Below, one piece after another: positions 9,840 to 18,988 of a stretch of 64,000 nucleotides of DNA. The stretch is from Spongiibacter taiwanensis. GTDB taxonomy: Bacteria; Pseudomonadota; Gammaproteobacteria; Pseudomonadales; Spongiibacteraceae. Below the pieces are notes generated by a model. It searched no databases. It was not told the DNA's origin and worked only from the letters and a program-made list of their open reading frames with translations. The stretch is taken from assembly GCF_023702635.1 (NCBI RefSeq), contig NZ_CP098455.1:496001-560000 (forward strand), read 5' to 3'. The number at the start of each line of letters is the position of its first letter. Within the stretch, counting starts at the first letter, position 1. The translations under genes and the position numbers were made by a program.

Positions 9840-11639
9840 TTAGTCATCAACTTTTAGTACGGCTAGAAAGGCGGACTGGGGAATTTCCACGTTACCCACT
9901 TGTTTCATCCGTTTCTTGCCTGCCTTTTGTTTTTCCAGGAGTTTCCGCTTCCGGGAAACATCGCCACCATAACACTTCGCCGTCACATTTTTGCGCAGTG
10001 CTTTGACCGTTTGCCGAGCAATAACGTGTCCGCCAATTGCCGCCTGAATTGCCACATCGAACATCTGCCGTGGAATCAGCTCCCGCATTTTTTCCACCAG
10101 TTGCCGCCCGCGACTCTGGGCATGATCCCGGTGAACGATAAGCGCCAGCGCGTCGACCCGATCGCCATTGATCAACACGTCCAATTTGACCAGATTTGCC
10201 GCTTGGAAGCGATCAAAGCTGTAATCCAGCGAGGCAAAGCCGCGGCTCACAGACTTGAGCCGGTCGAAAAAGTCCAACACCACCTCGCTCATCGGGATTT
10301 CCCAGCTAACAGAAACCTGCTGTCCGAGAAACTGCATATCCTTTTGCACCCCGCGCTTTTCGGCGCACAGGCTGAGCACGTTCCCCAGATGTTCCTGGGG
10401 AACCAGAATATTGACGGTGGCAATTGGCTCGCGAGTTTCCTCCAGCTCACCCGGGTCGGGCATTGCCGACGGGTTATCCACCAGTACTACCTCGCCATTT
10501 TTCTTCAACACCTCATAGATTACTGTGGGCGCGGTGGTAATCAGGTCGAGATCATACTCCCGCTCCAGACGTTCCTGGATAATTTCCATATGGAGGGTGC
10601 CAAGGAAACCGCAGCGAAAGCCAAATCCCAGCGCGTCGGAAGTTTCCGGCTCATAAAACAGTGAGGCGTCGTTGAGGGTCAGTTTGCTCAGGGCGTCACG
10701 GAAGTCCTCATAGTCGTCGGTCGACACGGTGAACAGACCGGCGTAAACCTGGGGCTTGACCTTTTGGAAGCCAGGCAACGCCGGCAAGTCGCTGGTGCTG
10801 GCGTGGGTGAATGTGTCCCCTACCGGCGCGCCGTGAATATCCTTGATACCGGCGATGACGAAACCCACCTCGCCGGCACGCAGTACGTCAGTATTGGTTT
10901 GCTTCGGGGTAAACACGCCCACATGATCAACCACCTGGGCTTTGCCAATGGTTTTACTGATAATTTTATCGCCGCGGCGCAGCGTGCCATTTTTCACCCG
11001 AACCAGAGAGACAACCCCCTGATAGTTGTCGAACCAGGAGTCGATGATCAGCGCCTGCAGACCTGCCTCAGGATCGCCCTCCGGCGGCGGAATTTTGTGG
11101 ATCAGGTACTCCAACACCTCCGGCACGCCCATGCCGGATTTGGCGCTCACCGGCACCGCCTCGGAGGCATCAACCCCGATGATTTCTTCGATTTCCTGCT
11201 TTACCCGGTCGGGATCTGCCTGAGGCAGGTCCATCTTGTTGAGAATGGGCAGCACTTCCAAGCCCTGCTCGATTGCGGTGTAGCAATTGGCAACCGACTG
11301 GGCTTCAACACCCTGGGCAGCATCGACGACTAACAGGGCGCCTTCACAGGCGGCCAGAGAGCGTGACACCTCATAGGAAAAGTCAACGTGTCCGGGGGTG
11401 TCGATAAAATTCAACTGGTAGGTTTTACCATCCGCCGCAGTGTAATTCAGGGTGACACTCTGCGCTTTGATGGTGATCCCCCGCTCCCGCTCGATATCCA
11501 TTGAGTCGAGAACCTGCTCCGCCATTTCGCGGTCAGTAAGTCCCCCGCAGACCTGAATAAATCGGTCTGCCAGGGTGGATTTGCCATGATCGATGTGGGC
11601 AATGATGGAAAAGTTACGAATCAGCTCGAGACTGTGCAC
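9840..11639 (-). CDS. lepA: Elongation factor 4 (LepA), ribosomal back-translocase GTPase
   Basis: LepA is a translational GTPase that acts on ribosomes and influences initiation and elongation under stress. The 599-residue protein has the P-loop AHIDHGKST near residue 15, [16 protein letters not shown] and NKMDLP motifs, and the LepA-specific C-terminal domain with [22 protein letters not shown]. This C-terminal domain separates it from EF-G. Length is exactly typical. It heads the lepA-lepB-DUF4845-rnc-era-recO run; the 97 bp between rseC and lepA could hold its own promoter, but no strong hexamers stand out. Confidence 0.97.
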   Translation of the reverse strand: MHSLELIRNFSIIAHIDHGKSTLADRFIQVCGGLTDREMAEQVLDSMDIERERGITIKAQSVTLNYTAADGKTYQLNFIDTPGHVDFSYEVSRSLAACEGALLVVDAAQGVEAQSVANCYTAIEQGLEVLPILNKMDLPQADPDRVKQEIEEIIGVDASEAVPVSAKSGMGVPEVLEYLIHKIPPPEGDPEAGLQALIIDSWFDNYQGVVSLVRVKNGTLRRGDKIISKTIGKAQVVDHVGVFTPKQTNTDVLRAGEVGFVIAGIKDIHGAPVGDTFTHASTSDLPALPGFQKVKPQVYAGLFTVSTDDYEDFRDALSKLTLNDASLFYEPETSDALGFGFRCGFLGTLHMEIIQERLEREYDLDLITTAPTVIYEVLKKNGEVVLVDNPSAMPDPGELEETREPIATVNILVPQEHLGNVLSLCAEKRGVQKDMQFLGQQVSVSWEIPMSEVVLDFFDRLKSVSRGFASLDYSFDRFQAANLVKLDVLINGDRVDALALIVHRDHAQSRGRQLVEKMRELIPRQMFDVAIQAAIGGHVIARQTVKALRKNVTAKCYGGDVSRKRKLLEKQKAGKKRMKQVGNVEIPQSAFLAVLKVDD

Positions 11640-11736
11640 GCTCGCTTAAAACCTCAGCATTGGGAGACAGGGAAAATCAAAGGCGCGATTGTATCGCAAA
11701 GGCGCGCACCGAAGCTATGCAACCCGGAGGCTTGAC

Positions 11737-12207
11737 TCAAACAGGGGGGTGGATCGGACGAATTGCGCTTGATCCAACCACGACAGGGAGAAATCGTGGA
11801 TTTGCGGCGGTCATGATACTGTGCACTTTAACGCCCGCCAGGCCGGCGATAAATCCCACACCAGCCCCAACGGCACTGAACAGGTCCCCACCGGGGCCAA
11901 TCTGGTTTGCCAGCGCAATTCCGGCCACCAGGGTCAATAGCGGCAGCAGATACACGATGAAGGCCGCCGACAATAGAACCTGATCTGGAATGCTGACCTC
12001 AACCTGGTCCCCCAGTTGAAAGTCAGCCGCAGAGCAGTCGCCTAAAGCGACTTTGAGTTGGTTGCGACGCCCGTCAAGCAAACGATTCATCACACCCTGG
12101 CCGCAGGCCTTATTGGCGGAACAAGTGCCGCAGGTCGAGCGGCTTACCGTCTCCAACCAAAGAAAGTCACTTTCAATACCAATGACACGCCCAAATTCCG
12201 TGCTCAT
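11737..12207 (-). CDS. rseC: SoxR-reducing / sigma-E regulatory membrane protein RseC (MucC)
   Basis: This 156-residue protein is an RseC/MucC homologue, a minor modulator of the sigma-E response that also appears in SoxR-reducing complexes. The N-terminal half has a cysteine cluster CGTCSANKACGQG (C-x2-C-x5-C). Two hydrophobic segments follow, AAFIVYLLPLLTLVAGIAL and AVGAGVGFIAGLAGVKV. I chose ATG 12207, which overlaps the rseB stop as ATGA; another in-frame ATG lies 12 bp upstream. Pseudomonas and many relatives have mucD/degP directly after this gene. Here lepA follows instead, so the periplasmic protease arm must be encoded elsewhere. Confidence 0.88.
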   Translation of the reverse strand: MSTEFGRVIGIESDFLWLETVSRSTCGTCSANKACGQGVMNRLLDGRRNQLKVALGDCSAADFQLGDQVEVSIPDQVLLSAAFIVYLLPLLTLVAGIALANQIGPGGDLFSAVGAGVGFIAGLAGVKVHSIMTAANPRFLPVVVGSSAIRPIHPPV

Positions 12208-13112
12208 TGCCCTGTCCACACAATGGATCGCGCCACTTGCCGAGCGGTTAGCAGGGGCACTTCACCAATGACCGTTACCAGAGCGTGGCGATCGGGAAAC
12301 ACCGCCGTGTAGCTAATAGACGCACCGCGTCGACGGCTTCCTTCAACGGCTACCATGTCAGCGCCATTGGAAGAAATCATCGATTCGACAAAAATAGAAA
12401 ACACCGCAAGGCCATCAGTGTAACTGCGCCCCTGGGCATGCAAATCATCATACTTGGCTGCGGTGAACCCGGCGGGCAACCAACTGGTCTGCCAATTATT
12501 CTGCGGCCGTGAATCCGTGCCGGCCAAGGCATCCGTCGGCGAAGTTGACAGAGAAGGCTCAGATAGGGCTGCCACCCCGTCGACTTCGGGGGCGTAGTTC
12601 AGGGAAACGTACTGCAGGCGTTCCAGCGTTCTACCCTGCTGATCCAGCACTTCAGAACGTAGCAACAACCCCGTGTCCCGGTCGATACCCAGCCGGTAGA
12701 CATCGCGCGGGCGAATTTCAAGCTGCACCACATCACGATCAGCCACCCGGTCCGGGCCAGCCAGATTCACATCGTAGTACCGTTCAAAGCCCTCGCGCCC
12801 GGCGCGACCAGACAATGTGATCAACTTGGGCCCAGCATGCTCACAATCTGGACCATGACCCTGGCGCACCAACTCTTGCTCGGGGCCATCCAGGGTTTCG
12901 ATACGATTAATTTCGTGGCCATCCATCACCAGATGAGCAATCCGAAAACTGCGCATCTGATCGTGATAGAGGTAGGTGAGAACCCCTTCGTAGTTCAGCT
13001 GGCGCTGACTAAGGCTCATCTTAGCCAGCCAGTCAGCCGGGGAGTCCTGCGCAAAACTTCTGCAGACGACAACCAATAAAAGCGACGCTAAGGCTGTTGC
13101 CTGTATCCGCAC
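12204..13112 (-). CDS. rseB: Periplasmic sigma-E regulator RseB (MucB)
   Basis: RseB binds the periplasmic part of the anti-sigma factor RseA and shields it from DegS; mislocalised lipopolysaccharide or lipoproteins relieve this. The 302-residue protein starts with a cleavable signal peptide ending near SFAQ (residues 19-22). A lipid-binding-like domain follows, with NYEGVLTYLYHDQMRSFRIAHL and YDVNLAGPDRV. The smaller C-terminal domain includes WLPAGFTAAKYD. The start codon is GTG at 13112, directly abutting the rseA stop. Order rpoE-rseA-rseB-rseC is intact. Confidence 0.92.
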   Translation of the reverse strand: MRIQATALASLLLVVVCRSFAQDSPADWLAKMSLSQRQLNYEGVLTYLYHDQMRSFRIAHLVMDGHEINRIETLDGPEQELVRQGHGPDCEHAGPKLITLSGRAGREGFERYYDVNLAGPDRVADRDVVQLEIRPRDVYRLGIDRDTGLLLRSEVLDQQGRTLERLQYVSLNYAPEVDGVAALSEPSLSTSPTDALAGTDSRPQNNWQTSWLPAGFTAAKYDDLHAQGRSYTDGLAVFSIFVESMISSNGADMVAVEGSRRRGASISYTAVFPDRHALVTVIGEVPLLTARQVARSIVWTGQ

Positions 13113-13694
13113 TTACTCAGACTCCGGACCAACCACACGGCTGTAAGACATTACACCCTGACCACTGTTCTGGGCCGCACGGTCAGCGTGACGCAGCAGA
13201 TACGTCTCAAACCGGCGCTTGGCTTCATCATCCGCTGCCGCATCGGGGACAGTCACTGGTTGTAACTGGGCATTAACGGGCACGCCGCCATTACCGCCTT
13301 GTACTGCCTGGGCAGGGAACACACGACCCGCGCTGGGGCTGGCTGCAGACGCCACGGCGGTATCGCCGCTACCAACCATGTCGGTGCCCATGGCGCCGAA
13401 CACGACGACCGCCGCCACGCTGGCCGCCACCGCGACCCCCGACAGCGCCTGCCGCCAACCGCTCATGCCCTGGCGAGCCACTGGCTCATCTGCGATTTCC
13501 GCCATGACCCGCTTGGAAATATCCAGATCGGCGAAGGGCACACTTCCCCCGTGACGCACAGTCTGAGCGCGGTTCAACTCGGCCCAGTGCTCACGCACCG
13601 CCTCATCGTCGGCAGCCAGAATACGCCGCAGTTCCAGATCATTTGCTTCATCGTCCAGCAATGCCGACAAAGACTCTTTAAGGGTATCGTTCAT
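13113..13694 (-). CDS. rseA: Anti-sigma-E factor RseA (MucA)
   Basis: This inner-membrane anti-sigma factor holds RpoE inactive until regulated proteolysis. The 193-residue protein has the cytoplasmic anti-sigma domain at its N-terminus (LKESLSALLDDEANDLELRRIL, given here as positions 5-26; key acidic cluster DDEAND). A single transmembrane segment lies near 82-106 (SGVAVAASVAAVVVFGAMG). The periplasmic tail is rich in Ala, Gly and Pro. The ATG overlaps the rpoE stop as ATGA, giving tight stoichiometric coupling to the sigma factor. Confidence 0.92.
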   Translation of the reverse strand: MNDTLKESLSALLDDEANDLELRRILAADDEAVREHWAELNRAQTVRHGGSVPFADLDISKRVMAEIADEPVARQGMSGWRQALSGVAVAASVAAVVVFGAMGTDMVGSGDTAVASAASPSAGRVFPAQAVQGGNGGVPVNAQLQPVTVPDAAADDEAKRRFETYLLRHADRAAQNSGQGVMSYSRVVGPESE

Positions 13695-14287
13695 ACTCCC
13701 ACCTCTTCACCACTGACCTGGGCTTTGACACGGCTATCCACCGCCTCTCGAGCCCGAAAAATACGCGATCTGACCGTGCCGACTGGGCACTCCATCACCG
13801 CTGCGATGTCCTCGTAACTGAGACCATCAAATTCCCTTAAAGTTAGCGCCGCCCGTAAATCTTCTGGCAGCGACTTGATCGCATCCTGAACGACCGCTTT
13901 TAACTCTTCCCCGTACAGCTGATTTTCCGGCGTTTCAATATCCTTGAGCGCCGAGGGGCCGTCGAAGTATTCCGCATCCGCCACATCCACATCGACGCCG
14001 GGCGGGCGACGATTCCGCGCAACAAGATAGTTCTTGGCGGTGTTAATGGCTATACGGTACAACCACGTGTAAAAAGCACTGTCTCCACGAAACTTTGGCA
14101 GCGCCCGGTAGGCTTTGACAAACGCCTCCTGGGCCACATCCTGGATCTCGTCGCTGTCCTTGACGTAGCGAGAAACCAAGCCAAAGATCTTATGCTGATA
14201 TTTCAATACCAGCATATCAAATGCTCTTTTATCCCCTTTTTTAACGCGCTCGACCAGCTGCTGGTCGGTGTGCTTAGCCTCGCTCAT
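13691..14287 (-). CDS. rpoE: Extracytoplasmic-function sigma factor RpoE (AlgU)
   Basis: This sigma factor transcribes envelope-stress genes. The 198-residue protein begins MSEAKHTDQQLVERVKKGDK and contains region 2 with VAQEAFVKAYRALPKFRGDS and FYTWLYRIAINTAKNYL. Region 4 carries LPEDLRAALTLREFDGLSYE and VGTVRSRIFRAREAV. It is nearly co-linear with AlgU/RpoE throughout. An SD GAGGTG lies just before the ATG. Upstream at 14325-14351 sits a sigma-E-type promoter, so the operon is probably autoregulated. Divergent nadB is the conserved neighbour. Confidence 0.97.
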   Translation of the reverse strand: MSEAKHTDQQLVERVKKGDKRAFDMLVLKYQHKIFGLVSRYVKDSDEIQDVAQEAFVKAYRALPKFRGDSAFYTWLYRIAINTAKNYLVARNRRPPGVDVDVADAEYFDGPSALKDIETPENQLYGEELKAVVQDAIKSLPEDLRAALTLREFDGLSYEDIAAVMECPVGTVRSRIFRAREAVDSRVKAQVSGEEVGV

Positions 14288-14324
14288 AGCACCTCACAAA
14301 CAGCTTGCCGACCACACTGGCGAG

Positions 14325-14351
14325 ATAGACCGCGGGTCCTTTTGGAAGTTC
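14325..14351 (-). promoter_or_regulatory. Sigma-E (RpoE/AlgU)-type promoter of the rpoE operon
   Basis: Read on the minus strand, GAACTT (14351-14346) is followed after exactly 16 bases by TCTAT (14329-14325). The known consensus is GAACTT-N16/17-TCTGA. The element is 38 bp upstream of the rpoE ATG and correctly oriented, which implies autoregulation as in E. coli and Pseudomonas. Confidence 0.8.
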
Positions 14352-14517
14352 TGCCATAATCTACTTAAATTTCCATTTTTTAGGTTTTGGGTGGCGCCGA
14401 AACGAAAGACTGGTAAGCCGCCTCGCCACGAGTATACTTTGCGCCAAAATTTTATCCGAGGCCGATGTTAAAAGTGCCTGTAAAAACCTGCCCCAGCCAC
14501 AGGAGTTCCCCGCCAGT

Positions 14518-16116
14518 ATGAGTCACCATCACTCCCACGACGTACTGGTCATCGGCAGCGGCGCCGCCGGCCTCACCCTGGCGCTGAAGCTGGCGCAGCA
14601 GGGCATCAGCGTTGCCGTGATCTGCAAAGGGGAAACCAATCAAGGCTCTACCTACTGGGCTCAGGGCGGCATTGCCGCGGTACTCGACGATCACGATTCA
14701 GTGGATTCCCACGTCCAAGACACCCTCGACGCCGGCGGCCAGCTTTGTCACGAAGACGCGGTCAGATTCACCGTTGAGCAAAGCGCCACCTCAATTAACT
14801 GGTTGCTTGCCCAGGGTGTCCGGTTCAGCCAATACGAGACTAAACAAGGCGAATTTCACCTCACCCGAGAGGGCGGCCACAGCCACCGCCGCATCATTCA
14901 CGCAGCCGATGCCACCGGCCGGGCTCTGTCTGAAACCCTCACCGAACGCGCCCTCACTCACCCAAACATCCAGCTGCTTACTCGCCATGTGGCAGTCGAC
15001 CTGATTGGAAGGTCCGGCCAGTGCCAGGGCGCCTACGTGCTCGATAGAGACAGTGGCCGGGTAAAATTGTTCCACAGCAAAGTGACGGTGTTGGCCACGG
15101 GAGGGGCAAACAAGGCCTACTTATATACCAGCAACCCGGACGGAGCCTCGGGGGATGGCATTGCCATGGCCTGGCGAGCAGGTTGCCGGGTCGCCAATAT
15201 GGAGTTTAATCAGTTCCACCCCACCTGCCTTTACCACCCCAAAGCCAAATCGTTTCTGATTACCGAAGCGATCCGGGGAGAAGGAGGTATCTTGCTCAAC
15301 CCGATTGGGGAACGGTTTATGCCCCGCTACGACGAGCGCGGCGAGTTGGCCCCTCGAGATGTGGTCGCCCGGGCCATCGACCATGAAATGAAACGCCTCG
15401 GTGTGGACTGTGTATATCTGGATATCAGCCATAAATCGGCCGACTTCCTGCTGGACCATTTCCCCACCATTAAAGCCCGGTGCCTTGAGCTGGGAATTGA
15501 TATCACCCGCGAACCTATCCCTGTGGTACCCGCTGCCCACTACACCTGTGGCGGCGTTATGACGGATATGGCGGGCCGGACAGATATCGCGGGGCTGTAT
15601 GCGGTCGGCGAAACCGCCTTTACGGGCCTGCACGGCGCCAACCGACTGGCCAGCAATTCACTGCTCGAATGCGTCGTGTACGGTGGCGCCGCTGCCGAAG
15701 ACATCCTTAAACGACTGCCGGGCTTAAGTTCCCCGCCTACCGCGCCAATGTGGGACGAGTCTCAGGTGACCGATTCCGATGAGGATGTGGTCATCTCTCA
15801 CAACTGGGATGAGCTGCGTCGCTTCATGTGGGATTACGTCGGCATTGTTCGCACCAACAAACGGCTGCAACGCGCCCTGAATCGGGTAGGCTTACTGCAG
15901 CAGGAAATTGCCGAGTATTACTCCAACTACAAGGTCAGTAACGACCTCCTGGAACTGCGCAATCTGGCCATGGTGTCCGAGCTGATCATTCGCTCTGCCA
16001 TGGCACGCAAGGAAAGCCGCGGCTTGCATTACACACTGGATTATCCAGACCAATTGGAAATCGCCCAGGACACCATTCTGACCCCATCGAATTTTGCCGT
16101 GCCCAGGCAGCCCTGA
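14518..16116 (+). CDS. nadB: L-aspartate oxidase
   Basis: NadB is an FAD flavoprotein that oxidises L-aspartate to iminoaspartate, the first step of de novo NAD synthesis. The 532-residue protein has the N-terminal FAD-binding loop [16 protein letters not shown], the [16 protein letters not shown] segment, and HPTCLYHP and [26 protein letters not shown], all diagnostic of NadB. The helical C-terminal domain of the succinate dehydrogenase flavoprotein superfamily is present. The ATG at 14518 has AGGAG about 14 bases upstream, and a TATACT -10-like hexamer lies at 14433-14438. It is divergent from rpoE and its stop lies 1 bp from the convergent ygfX stop. Confidence 0.97.
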   Translation: MSHHHSHDVLVIGSGAAGLTLALKLAQQGISVAVICKGETNQGSTYWAQGGIAAVLDDHDSVDSHVQDTLDAGGQLCHEDAVRFTVEQSATSINWLLAQGVRFSQYETKQGEFHLTREGGHSHRRIIHAADATGRALSETLTERALTHPNIQLLTRHVAVDLIGRSGQCQGAYVLDRDSGRVKLFHSKVTVLATGGANKAYLYTSNPDGASGDGIAMAWRAGCRVANMEFNQFHPTCLYHPKAKSFLITEAIRGEGGILLNPIGERFMPRYDERGELAPRDVVARAIDHEMKRLGVDCVYLDISHKSADFLLDHFPTIKARCLELGIDITREPIPVVPAAHYTCGGVMTDMAGRTDIAGLYAVGETAFTGLHGANRLASNSLLECVVYGGAAAEDILKRLPGLSSPPTAPMWDESQVTDSDEDVVISHNWDELRRFMWDYVGIVRTNKRLQRALNRVGLLQQEIAEYYSNYKVSNDLLELRNLAMVSELIIRSAMARKESRGLHYTLDYPDQLEIAQDTILTPSNFAVPRQP

Positions 16117-16117
16117 T

Positions 16118-16546
16118 TTAGCTCATTGCCAGCAGCACGCGCAGCTGCCGCCAGTCGTCTGCGCTCAACTGATCGCGGAACACCGCCACACGGCGCCGCC
16201 GGCCCTGTTCCAGGCGCAGTTTCAGTAGCACCAGTTCCGTACTGAGCTTGAAACCGGCCAGCTCGCCACGGCATGCTCCCGCACAAGACTGGAGGGTCCA
16301 CATATTCTCCCGGTAGTCCAGCCGCCACACCCGTCTTGCCTCGAGGCGCTGTCGCGCCAAGGGGAGAAAATACACCATCGCACTCAGGGCAAGGGCACTT
16401 GACGCGACCGCCATCCAAACCCCCGCCGGTAGCAGCAATATTATGGCCATCGCTGCCAGCAGATGGCTGACTACCAATAAACGCCGGGCAAGCAAGGACT
16501 CCCCGAGGACGAACTCACGCCTTTTTGGTAAATGCGAGGATGTCAT
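16118..16546 (-). CDS. ygfX: YgfX-family inner membrane protein (CptA-like)
   Basis: This 142-residue protein has two central hydrophobic segments (about 25-42 and 45-62) and a C-terminal domain ending LSADDWRQLRVLL, which matches the YgfX family ending. In E. coli YgfX (CptA) is a membrane protein reported to interfere with FtsZ and MreB and is encoded with SdhE (CptB). The start overlaps the end of sdhE by 32 bp, and similar overlap occurs in enterics. Sequence conservation of this family is weak, so the call leans on size, membrane topology, the C-terminal motif and the partner gene. Confidence 0.78.
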   Translation of the reverse strand: MTSSHLPKRREFVLGESLLARRLLVVSHLLAAMAIILLLPAGVWMAVASSALALSAMVYFLPLARQRLEARRVWRLDYRENMWTLQSCAGACRGELAGFKLSTELVLLKLRLEQGRRRRVAVFRDQLSADDWRQLRVLLAMS

Positions 16547-16769
16547 TGACGATTAGCGCCAGCTCAGGATCGTCAGGCTGCCCCTTACCCAGAAACCATT
16601 GGAACAGTTCGGTATCCTCACACTCCAACAGACTGACAAAGCGCTGCTGATTTTCCGCATCCAGATCGCGGAATCGCCCCTCGACGTAGGGCACCATCAC
16701 CAGATCCAGCTCCAACATTCCCCGACGACAGGCCCAACGAATCCGCTTGAACTCATTTTCTGAAAGCAT
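16515..16769 (-). CDS. sdhE: FAD assembly factor SdhE (CptB)
   Basis: SdhE promotes covalent flavinylation of succinate dehydrogenase and fumarate reductase flavoprotein subunits. The 84-residue protein contains KRIRWACRRGMLELD with the conserved RRGMLELD (RGxxE) motif, then VSLLECEDTELFQWFLG. I chose ATG 16769 because it gives the normal family length and N-terminus; longer in-frame extensions add an unrelated hydrophobic stretch. Downstream ygfX overlaps it, and ygfZ is divergent, separated by 105 bp. Confidence 0.93.
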   Translation of the reverse strand: MLSENEFKRIRWACRRGMLELDLVMVPYVEGRFRDLDAENQQRFVSLLECEDTELFQWFLGKGQPDDPELALIVNDILAFTKKA

Positions 16770-16874
16770 TATTTTCCACTGCACGGCGACATCCGCCGCG
16801 ACCTTTCCGATAAAAGCGCACAGTATAGCGGTTAGCAGCGTTCCGAAGCACCCTACCGGCAACAGGCAATATTC

Positions 16875-17906
16875 ATGCAAGCAGTCTGGCAATTTCTATT
16901 AGACACCCACCCCGACAGCACCTTCGACCGAGAGGGCTTCTGGACTACCGCTGACGAACAAGCCAGCGGCGATACCTGGATTGCCCCGCTGAGCCAATAC
17001 GGATTCGTGGACGTTGCCGGGCCCGATGCCAGCAAGTTTCTGCAGGGCCAAACCAGCTGTGACTGGCGGCGCATCACTCGCGAAACGGCCAGCCCGGGCA
17101 GTTACTGCAACATCAAAGGCAGGGCGTTGAGCACCTTCCTGGCAACGATGACGGACGAAACCACCACAACACTGCGCATGCGCGCGGATATCGTGGCCTC
17201 ATTCTGCGACACCCTGGCCAAATACATTGTCTTTTCCAAGGCGAAAATGCGCGATTCTGGCGATACCCGGGTCGCCTTGGGTATTGTCGGCGAAAGAGCC
17301 CGAGACACTGTGCGCGCGGCGTTCGGCGCGGCTCCCGAAGGCCAACACGCTGCGCTGTCCACTGCCGACGCAACCCTTATTCAAGTCGATGCCACCGAAC
17401 AGCAATTTGAGTGCTGGCTGTCGACCCAAAGTCTAGACCACATCTGGCCACAACTCAGCGCACTTGCTCCCCTGGTTGGCAGCCGGCATTGGCAACGGCG
17501 AAACATTCAGCAGGGATCGGCTGACGTGTCAGCGGCAACACAGGATCGCTTTCTCCCTCAGCAGCTGGATTTACATACCAATGGCGGCGTGAGTTTCAAA
17601 AAAGGCTGCTATACCGGCCAGGAAGTGATCGCTCGAATGGCGTATCGGGGGAAACTGAAGAAAAGCCTGCATCGGGCGCTGTTGCCCGGCAGTCAGATTT
17701 TGCCCGCTGCCGGCGAGAAAATCATCATGCGAGACAGCGGTCAGACTGTGGGGGAAATCGTCAATCTCGCCGCGGATACTGACGGTATCGCGCTGCTGGC
17801 GGTCATCAGTTTGGATGCGGCTGGCAGCGGTGCTCCCCTGATAGTGGAATCACAGCCAGACAGCCCACTGCAAAACCTGCGCGCCACACAAAACACTGAG
17901 GTCTGA
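16875..17906 (+). CDS. ygfZ: Folate-binding Fe-S/tRNA-modification protein YgfZ
   Basis: YgfZ is a folate-dependent protein of the GcvT-like superfamily needed for maintenance of some Fe-S enzymes, including MiaB. The 343-residue protein has the diagnostic motif KGCYTGQEVIARMAYRGK (K-G-C-Y-x-G-Q-E) near 247-264. It also has the upstream FLQGQTSCD segment typical of aminomethyltransferase-like folds. Length is close to the E. coli protein. It is divergent from sdhE and convergent with ung, with 11 bp between the stops. Confidence 0.9.
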   Translation: MQAVWQFLLDTHPDSTFDREGFWTTADEQASGDTWIAPLSQYGFVDVAGPDASKFLQGQTSCDWRRITRETASPGSYCNIKGRALSTFLATMTDETTTTLRMRADIVASFCDTLAKYIVFSKAKMRDSGDTRVALGIVGERARDTVRAAFGAAPEGQHAALSTADATLIQVDATEQQFECWLSTQSLDHIWPQLSALAPLVGSRHWQRRNIQQGSADVSAATQDRFLPQQLDLHTNGGVSFKKGCYTGQEVIARMAYRGKLKKSLHRALLPGSQILPAAGEKIIMRDSGQTVGEIVNLAADTDGIALLAVISLDAAGSGAPLIVESQPDSPLQNLRATQNTEV

Positions 17907-17917
17907 TTCAGCCCTGT

Positions 17918-18598
17918 TCAGGGCTCGAATGGCAGCGCCCAATCCAGTGCCTGATCACCCAGGTACTCGTTGGCCTGAGAGAAATGCCGACAGCCAAAAA
18001 ATCCCCGGTAAGCCGACAAGGGCGACGGGTGGGGGGCAGACAGCACCAGGTGGCGAGTTCGATCAATGTGTGCCCCTTTCTTTTGCGCGTAGCTGCCCCA
18101 TAGCATAAACACCACACCCTCTCGCCGACGGTTCAGCTCAGCGATGACCGCGTCGGTAAATTGCTCCCATCCACGCCCCTGGTGAGCGCCGGCCCTGCCC
18201 TGCTCCACTGTCAAAACGCTGTTGAGCAGCAGCACCCCCTGCCGCGCCCAGGATTCCAAATACCCGTGTTGGGGCATGGCAATGCCGATATCGTCATGCA
18301 GTTCTTTGTAGATGTTAAGCAGTGAGGGCGGAATCGGAACCTCCGGCTTTACCGAAAAACACAAACCGTGAGCCTGCCCCGGGCCGTGATAGGGATCCTG
18401 CCCGAGGATCACCACTTTGACCCGCTCCAGCGGCGTGGTATTCAGTGCGGCGAACCAGTTGGATGAATCAGGGTAAATCACCGCGCCGTCACGCTTTCTC
18501 GCCAATAGATAAGCACGCAGGTCTTTCATGTAATCTTTTTCAAACTCAGCACCCAGCGCTGCAAGCCAGGAAGCTTCTAATTGAACCGTCGTCGCCAT
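17918..18598 (-). CDS. ung: Uracil-DNA glycosylase, family 1
   Basis: Ung removes uracil from DNA as the first step of base excision repair. The 226-residue protein contains the water-activating motif [15 protein letters not shown] with catalytic Asp68, the uracil-binding [17 protein letters not shown] segment, and the C-terminal loop [21 protein letters not shown] with the catalytic His. Length is normal for family 1. The ATG at 18598 opens onto the long divergent intergenic region shared with the binding-protein gene. Confidence 0.97.
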   Translation of the reverse strand: MATTVQLEASWLAALGAEFEKDYMKDLRAYLLARKRDGAVIYPDSSNWFAALNTTPLERVKVVILGQDPYHGPGQAHGLCFSVKPEVPIPPSLLNIYKELHDDIGIAMPQHGYLESWARQGVLLLNSVLTVEQGRAGAHQGRGWEQFTDAVIAELNRRREGVVFMLWGSYAQKKGAHIDRTRHLVLSAPHPSPLSAYRGFFGCRHFSQANEYLGDQALDWALPFEP

Positions 18599-18988
18599 CT
18601 ATCTCCACCACACTTAAGCCCGCCGCGATCATAACAAACAACGGCATGTATCTGCCCTTTGCCGGCGCGACAACAAGGCAGCAACGACACAATAAAGTGA
18701 TTACAGGCAATTATTTAAAGTTTCTATAGACCATTGTTTGCCAAGCTTTTTTACGTTTCAATGGCCAGAGTAGAATCCGCCAAGGTCGCAAATCACCTCA
18801 CAGATATTGCAACCAACAGGAGTGTCATCAGCGGCAAATTTCGCAGGCGAGATCACTCGCCGAGCGGGTTGAATCAGTATATTCACGCACTGACGCGGGA
18901 CTGCACAACCGGTACGTTCTCAAATTGGCACGAGGACAGTGAAATTGAGACTTTCAGGGAATTGCTTTTGACGCTTCATCCAACAGCA
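18599..18988 (+). other. Long divergent intergenic region between ung and the binding-protein operon
   Basis: About 390 bp with no convincing gene. An open frame continues upstream from the binding-protein gene, but it lacks a signal-peptide-like start, so I read it as non-coding. It contains a possible promoter, TTACAG-N18-TATAGA, ending near 18730. It also holds an 18-mer (18736-18753) that recurs exactly upstream of the second GGDEF/EAL unit at 44238-44255. An AGGGAA stretch lies near 18956, too far from the chosen ATG to act as its ribosome site. Confidence 0.5.
18736..18753 (+). repeat. Copy 1 of an 18-bp exact repeat (GTTTGCCAAGCTTTTTTA)
   Basis: This 18-mer is identical to 44238-44255. 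It lies 253 bp upstream of the binding-protein/porin/GGDEF-EAL unit. Its core contains the palindrome AAGCTT followed by a T run. No function is known. Confidence 0.6.

Noticed and set aside
18734-18988. Upstream extension of the binding-protein reading frame
   Set aside because: It would place more than 80 polar residues before an obvious signal peptide and contains no conserved motif.
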